Shown one piece after another: positions 31,081 to 32,836 of a stretch of 32,836 nucleotides of DNA. How positions within the stretch are numbered: the first letter of the stretch is position 1; the number at the start of each line of letters is the position of its first letter. The position numbers were made by a program, and so were the translations under genes. Source of the DNA: Betaproteobacteria bacterium (GTDB lineage: Bacteria > Pseudomonadota > Gammaproteobacteria > Burkholderiales > Burkholderiaceae_C); the NCBI GenBank assembly GCA_028870715.1, contig JAGWOZ010000013.1:1-32836 (forward strand), given 5' to 3'. The notes under the pieces were generated by a model that saw only the letters and a list, made by a program, of their open reading frames with translations, did no database searches and was not told the DNA's origin.

Positions 31081-31506
31081 ACCGCTGCGCGCGATGGTGT
31101 GGTTGGCGTTGCGACCATTCCGGCGCGCGTTTGCCTGGACCCCGCAGCGGCACGTTGTGGAGATTGTGGGGATTCGGCCTGGTCGCTGTGGAGATTGTGG
31201 AGATTGAGGCGGGTCGTTGTGGAGATTGTGGAGATCCGGGCCAAGGTTCGCAAAGGCATGCACTTTGCAGACCAGCGTGGAACCGGGAAATTCCAACAAT
31301 CCATCGCTGAGCCCCGCCTTCACCGTGGAGGATGGTGCGATCATCGCATCGCTGGCGCGTTTGGTGGCGACACCGATGAAAAGTTGGACTGGCGAATCGC
31401 GGGGAAATTTGCCTCGAGACTTGGAGTCCTGCGGTTCGCCGCGACATCAGGACGGCACGCCCGTCGGGATCGTGGCGCCAGGTCGTCGTGCGCCGCGCCA
31501 GCTCGC
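31081..31506. other. Gene-poor region after the cox locus
   Basis: A 426-bp stretch between coxI and the AraC gene. It contains the 31-bp tandem repeats (31151-31243). Beyond them, 31244-31506 has several open frames on both strands, none with a ribosome site or family features. I see no transposase remnant, and no terminator with a T run for the cox operon. Confidence 0.5.
31151..31243. repeat. Three tandem copies of a 31-bp repeat
   Basis: Copies at 31151-31181, 31182-31212 and 31213-31243 share an identical core TGTGGAGATTGTGG (starting at 31156, 31187 and 31218). Within each copy GTGGAGATT is itself nearly doubled, giving a nested 9-bp periodicity. The array lies 70 bp after the coxI stop. 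Contiguous copies without spacers exclude CRISPR. Confidence 0.9.
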
Positions 31507-32418
31507 TCATCTTCGACGGCGCAGGGATCTGGGATGGGGTCGTCGGGGGTGTGCGGCTTTGAGCGTCTTAGAGGGAAGTTCGCCGAACAGTTTGTAGTAA
31601 TCGTGCGCGAACCGCGCCAGGTGGAAGAAGCCCCAGCGCATGGCGGCCGATGTCACGGAAACGTCCTCGTCGTTTGACGCTTGCAAGGCGCGTCGCACTT
31701 CGTAGAGTCGCTGCGTCCGAAGATACACGAGCGGCGGAATTCCAAAGACTTGCAGGAAGCAGCGCTGCAAAGTGGAGCGACTGAACCCCAACGCCCTGCA
31801 CAGCTCGATCACGGTCAGCGGTCCGGCCGTGCTTTTCATCATGGCGCGCGCACATTGTGCGAGGCAATAGGCATCGATGCGCAGGATTCGCCCGGGGCGA
31901 CGCGCTGCCAACAGAAGGTCAACCAAGCGGGCCATGATCTGTGATGCAAGCTGATCATGATCGAGTTCGGCACATGAAGATAATGCGCTTAAATGTTGAA
32001 GACAGAGCAGTGTGTTGGCCACCGCGTTCAAATCGCTCGGTTCGACCCCGACAAAAAGCAGCGGCTGACGCCAACGCCCCGGGACGAGGTGACCCAGCGT
32101 ATTCGCTTCTTGCAGGAACGCGGATTGACTCAATCGCCATGAAAAAATCTCGCTGGCAGGCAAGAGGATTTCATGGTCTCTGCGCCCGGGCACGTATGCG
32201 ATGGCTCCCTTGGATAGCACGTCCAGGCCGGACACACCCGGAAGGACAACCTCGCAGATCGCGCTCAGCGTGCAGCACTCGACCGGAACGTGCTGCCGCC
32301 TGAGCACGAGGCGACTCTGCCGTTCGACTCTCACGAATCCGCTCGGCAGTTCGAGTTGTTGGTATTGCCCCGTAAAGGCGCCGGATTCGATCTGCGTGGA
32401 TTGCATCGGCGGCGCCAT
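31507..32418 (-). CDS. AraC-family transcriptional regulator (EutR-like C-terminus)
   Basis: A 303-residue regulator. The C-terminal DNA-binding domain carries two helix-turn-helix units: VIELCRALGFSRSTLQRCF and the second with SAAMRWGFFHLARFAHDYYK and LFGELPSKTL, the WGFxHLxRFAxDY form seen in EutR-like AraC proteins. The N-terminal half is a predicted sensor domain with no recognised ligand. ATG 32418 is used; GTG 32424 and ATG 32406 are alternatives. It is convergent with the cox locus (toward the repeats) and divergent from a small lipoprotein gene. Target and effector are unknown. Confidence 0.9.
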   Translation of the reverse strand: MAPPMQSTQIESGAFTGQYQQLELPSGFVRVERQSRLVLRRQHVPVECCTLSAICEVVLPGVSGLDVLSKGAIAYVPGRRDHEILLPASEIFSWRLSQSAFLQEANTLGHLVPGRWRQPLLFVGVEPSDLNAVANTLLCLQHLSALSSCAELDHDQLASQIMARLVDLLLAARRPGRILRIDAYCLAQCARAMMKSTAGPLTVIELCRALGFSRSTLQRCFLQVFGIPPLVYLRTQRLYEVRRALQASNDEDVSVTSAAMRWGFFHLARFAHDYYKLFGELPSKTLKAAHPRRPHPRSLRRRR

Positions 32419-32618
32419 TTGCACTGAATCGATCCGCCCTGCCCCACGTCAGTCCTGGAGCGATCCAAATCAGAGCAGGCGGGTCCGCGGTCGGCAGGGC
32501 AACGTGGGATCCAGACCGTTGATCCCCCCTGAATGCGTGGGCGGCGCTTCGAGCCAAAACCGCCCCGATGACTGATATCGGATAGAGCTCACCTTGCCTT
32601 CTGCTTAATCTTCCCGTC

Positions 32619-32636
32619 GTCAAGTTAACACTTGAC
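32619..32636. promoter_or_regulatory. Perfect palindromic operator-like element
   Basis: GTCAAGT-TAAC-ACTTGAC, two perfect 7-bp arms around a 4-nt centre, located between the AraC gene and the small lipoprotein gene. The right arm overlaps a TTGACT (32632-32637) that could serve as a -35 element. A dimeric repressor or activator site is the natural reading; the protein is not known. Confidence 0.5.
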
Positions 32637-32691
32637 TGTTGAATATGGCAAGTTCCCCTCGATTTCTCGTCTCATATCAAAGGAGTGCATC

Positions 32692-32772
32692 ATGTCTCGA
32701 CTGCTGCTTATCGTCGTCATCATCGGCATGCCACTATTGTTGGCGGGCTGCGGCACGGCACTGCTTCTCTGA
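32692..32772 (+). CDS. 26-residue predicted lipoprotein (entericidin-like)
   Basis: A 26-codon gene with a good ribosome site (AAAGGAG, 7 nt before ATG). The peptide begins MSRLLLIVVIIG, then the lipobox LLLAGC (Cys20), and ends with only six more residues (GTALLL). Signal peptidase II would release a very short lipidated peptide, as with entericidin-type or lysis-type mini-lipoproteins. No homologue is named. It is too short for standard gene calling, so the ribosome site plus lipobox carry the case. A palindrome lies 56 bp upstream. Confidence 0.65.
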   Translation: MSRLLLIVVIIGMPLLLAGCGTALLL

Positions 32773-32836
32773 ACATGTGCCCGCGCATTCCCCTTCCTCG
32801 CCCGGCCCGACGCGCAGCGTCGCTCAGGCGAAGCCG

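Noticed and set aside
31151-31243. CRISPR array
   Set aside because: Repeats are contiguous with no unique spacers, only three copies, and no cas genes are nearby.
31244-31506. Possible pseudogene or mobile-element remnant after the repeats
   Set aside because: Translations in all frames show no transposase, integrase or other family motif and no terminal inverted repeats.
32808-32822. Hairpin CGACGC-GCA-GCGTCG after the mini-lipoprotein
   Set aside because: Six-bp stem without T run, close to the window edge; not enough to call a terminator.

Overview
The window is GC-rich and densely coded. Its gene set (form I aerobic CO dehydrogenase behind an RcoM-type CO sensor, octaheme tetrathionate-reductase-like cytochrome, PCuAC copper chaperone, DUF1800/DUF1501 pair) points to a betaproteobacterium of the Burkholderiales type. 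A sulfur-oxidising genus such as Thiomonas would fit, but that is inference. No rRNA, tRNA, CRISPR array, transposase or phage gene was found.

Layout, left to right. (1) Positions 1-3036, minus strand: a translationally coupled acyl-CoA operon of a PECR-like SDR, an acyl-CoA synthetase and an enoyl-CoA hydratase cut by the window edge. A divergent TetR regulator (3120-3842) shares an operator-like inverted repeat with it. (2) 4044-6775, plus strand: a periplasmic/outer-membrane metal-handling cluster of a small secreted protein, a beta-barrel with an N-terminal Cys cluster, PCuAC and a TlpA-like thioredoxin. (3) 10126-6852, minus strand: an octaheme cytochrome, a cytochrome b561-like membrane protein and an unrecognised exported protein, probably one respiratory module. 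A periplasmic OB-fold-like protein (10551-11249) is divergent from it. (4) 11509-14330: a hypothetical gene and a divergent AraC/EamA pair. (5) 14731-18234: a small periplasmic protein and the exported DUF1800/DUF1501 pair, convergent with a kinase-like DUF2252 gene. (6) 19865-31080: rcoM followed by coxM-S-L-G-D-E-F, a MobA-like nucleotidyltransferase, a putative 2OG-Fe(II) oxygenase and an XdhC/CoxI protein. (7) 31081-32836: three 31-bp tandem repeats, an AraC regulator and a divergent 26-residue lipoprotein with a perfect palindrome upstream.

The core of the window is the CO oxidation locus. CoxL has the AYRCSFR loop of true (form I) Mo-Cu CO dehydrogenase, CoxM has both FAD motifs, and CoxS has all eight cluster cysteines. 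CoxG is the membrane/quinone-side partner, CoxD/E are the AAA+/VWA pair for active-site maturation, and CoxF/CoxI plus the MobA-like enzyme belong to cofactor supply. The 207-bp rcoM-coxM gap holds direct repeats with the 20-21-bp period expected of LytTR sites and, near coxM, an FNR-type box (9 of 10) inside an 8-bp inverted repeat. This suggests joint control by CO and by a CRP/FNR-type regulator. Less expected features are the 2OG-Fe(II) oxygenase gene inside the locus and the two CCGG motifs at the CoxF C-terminus.
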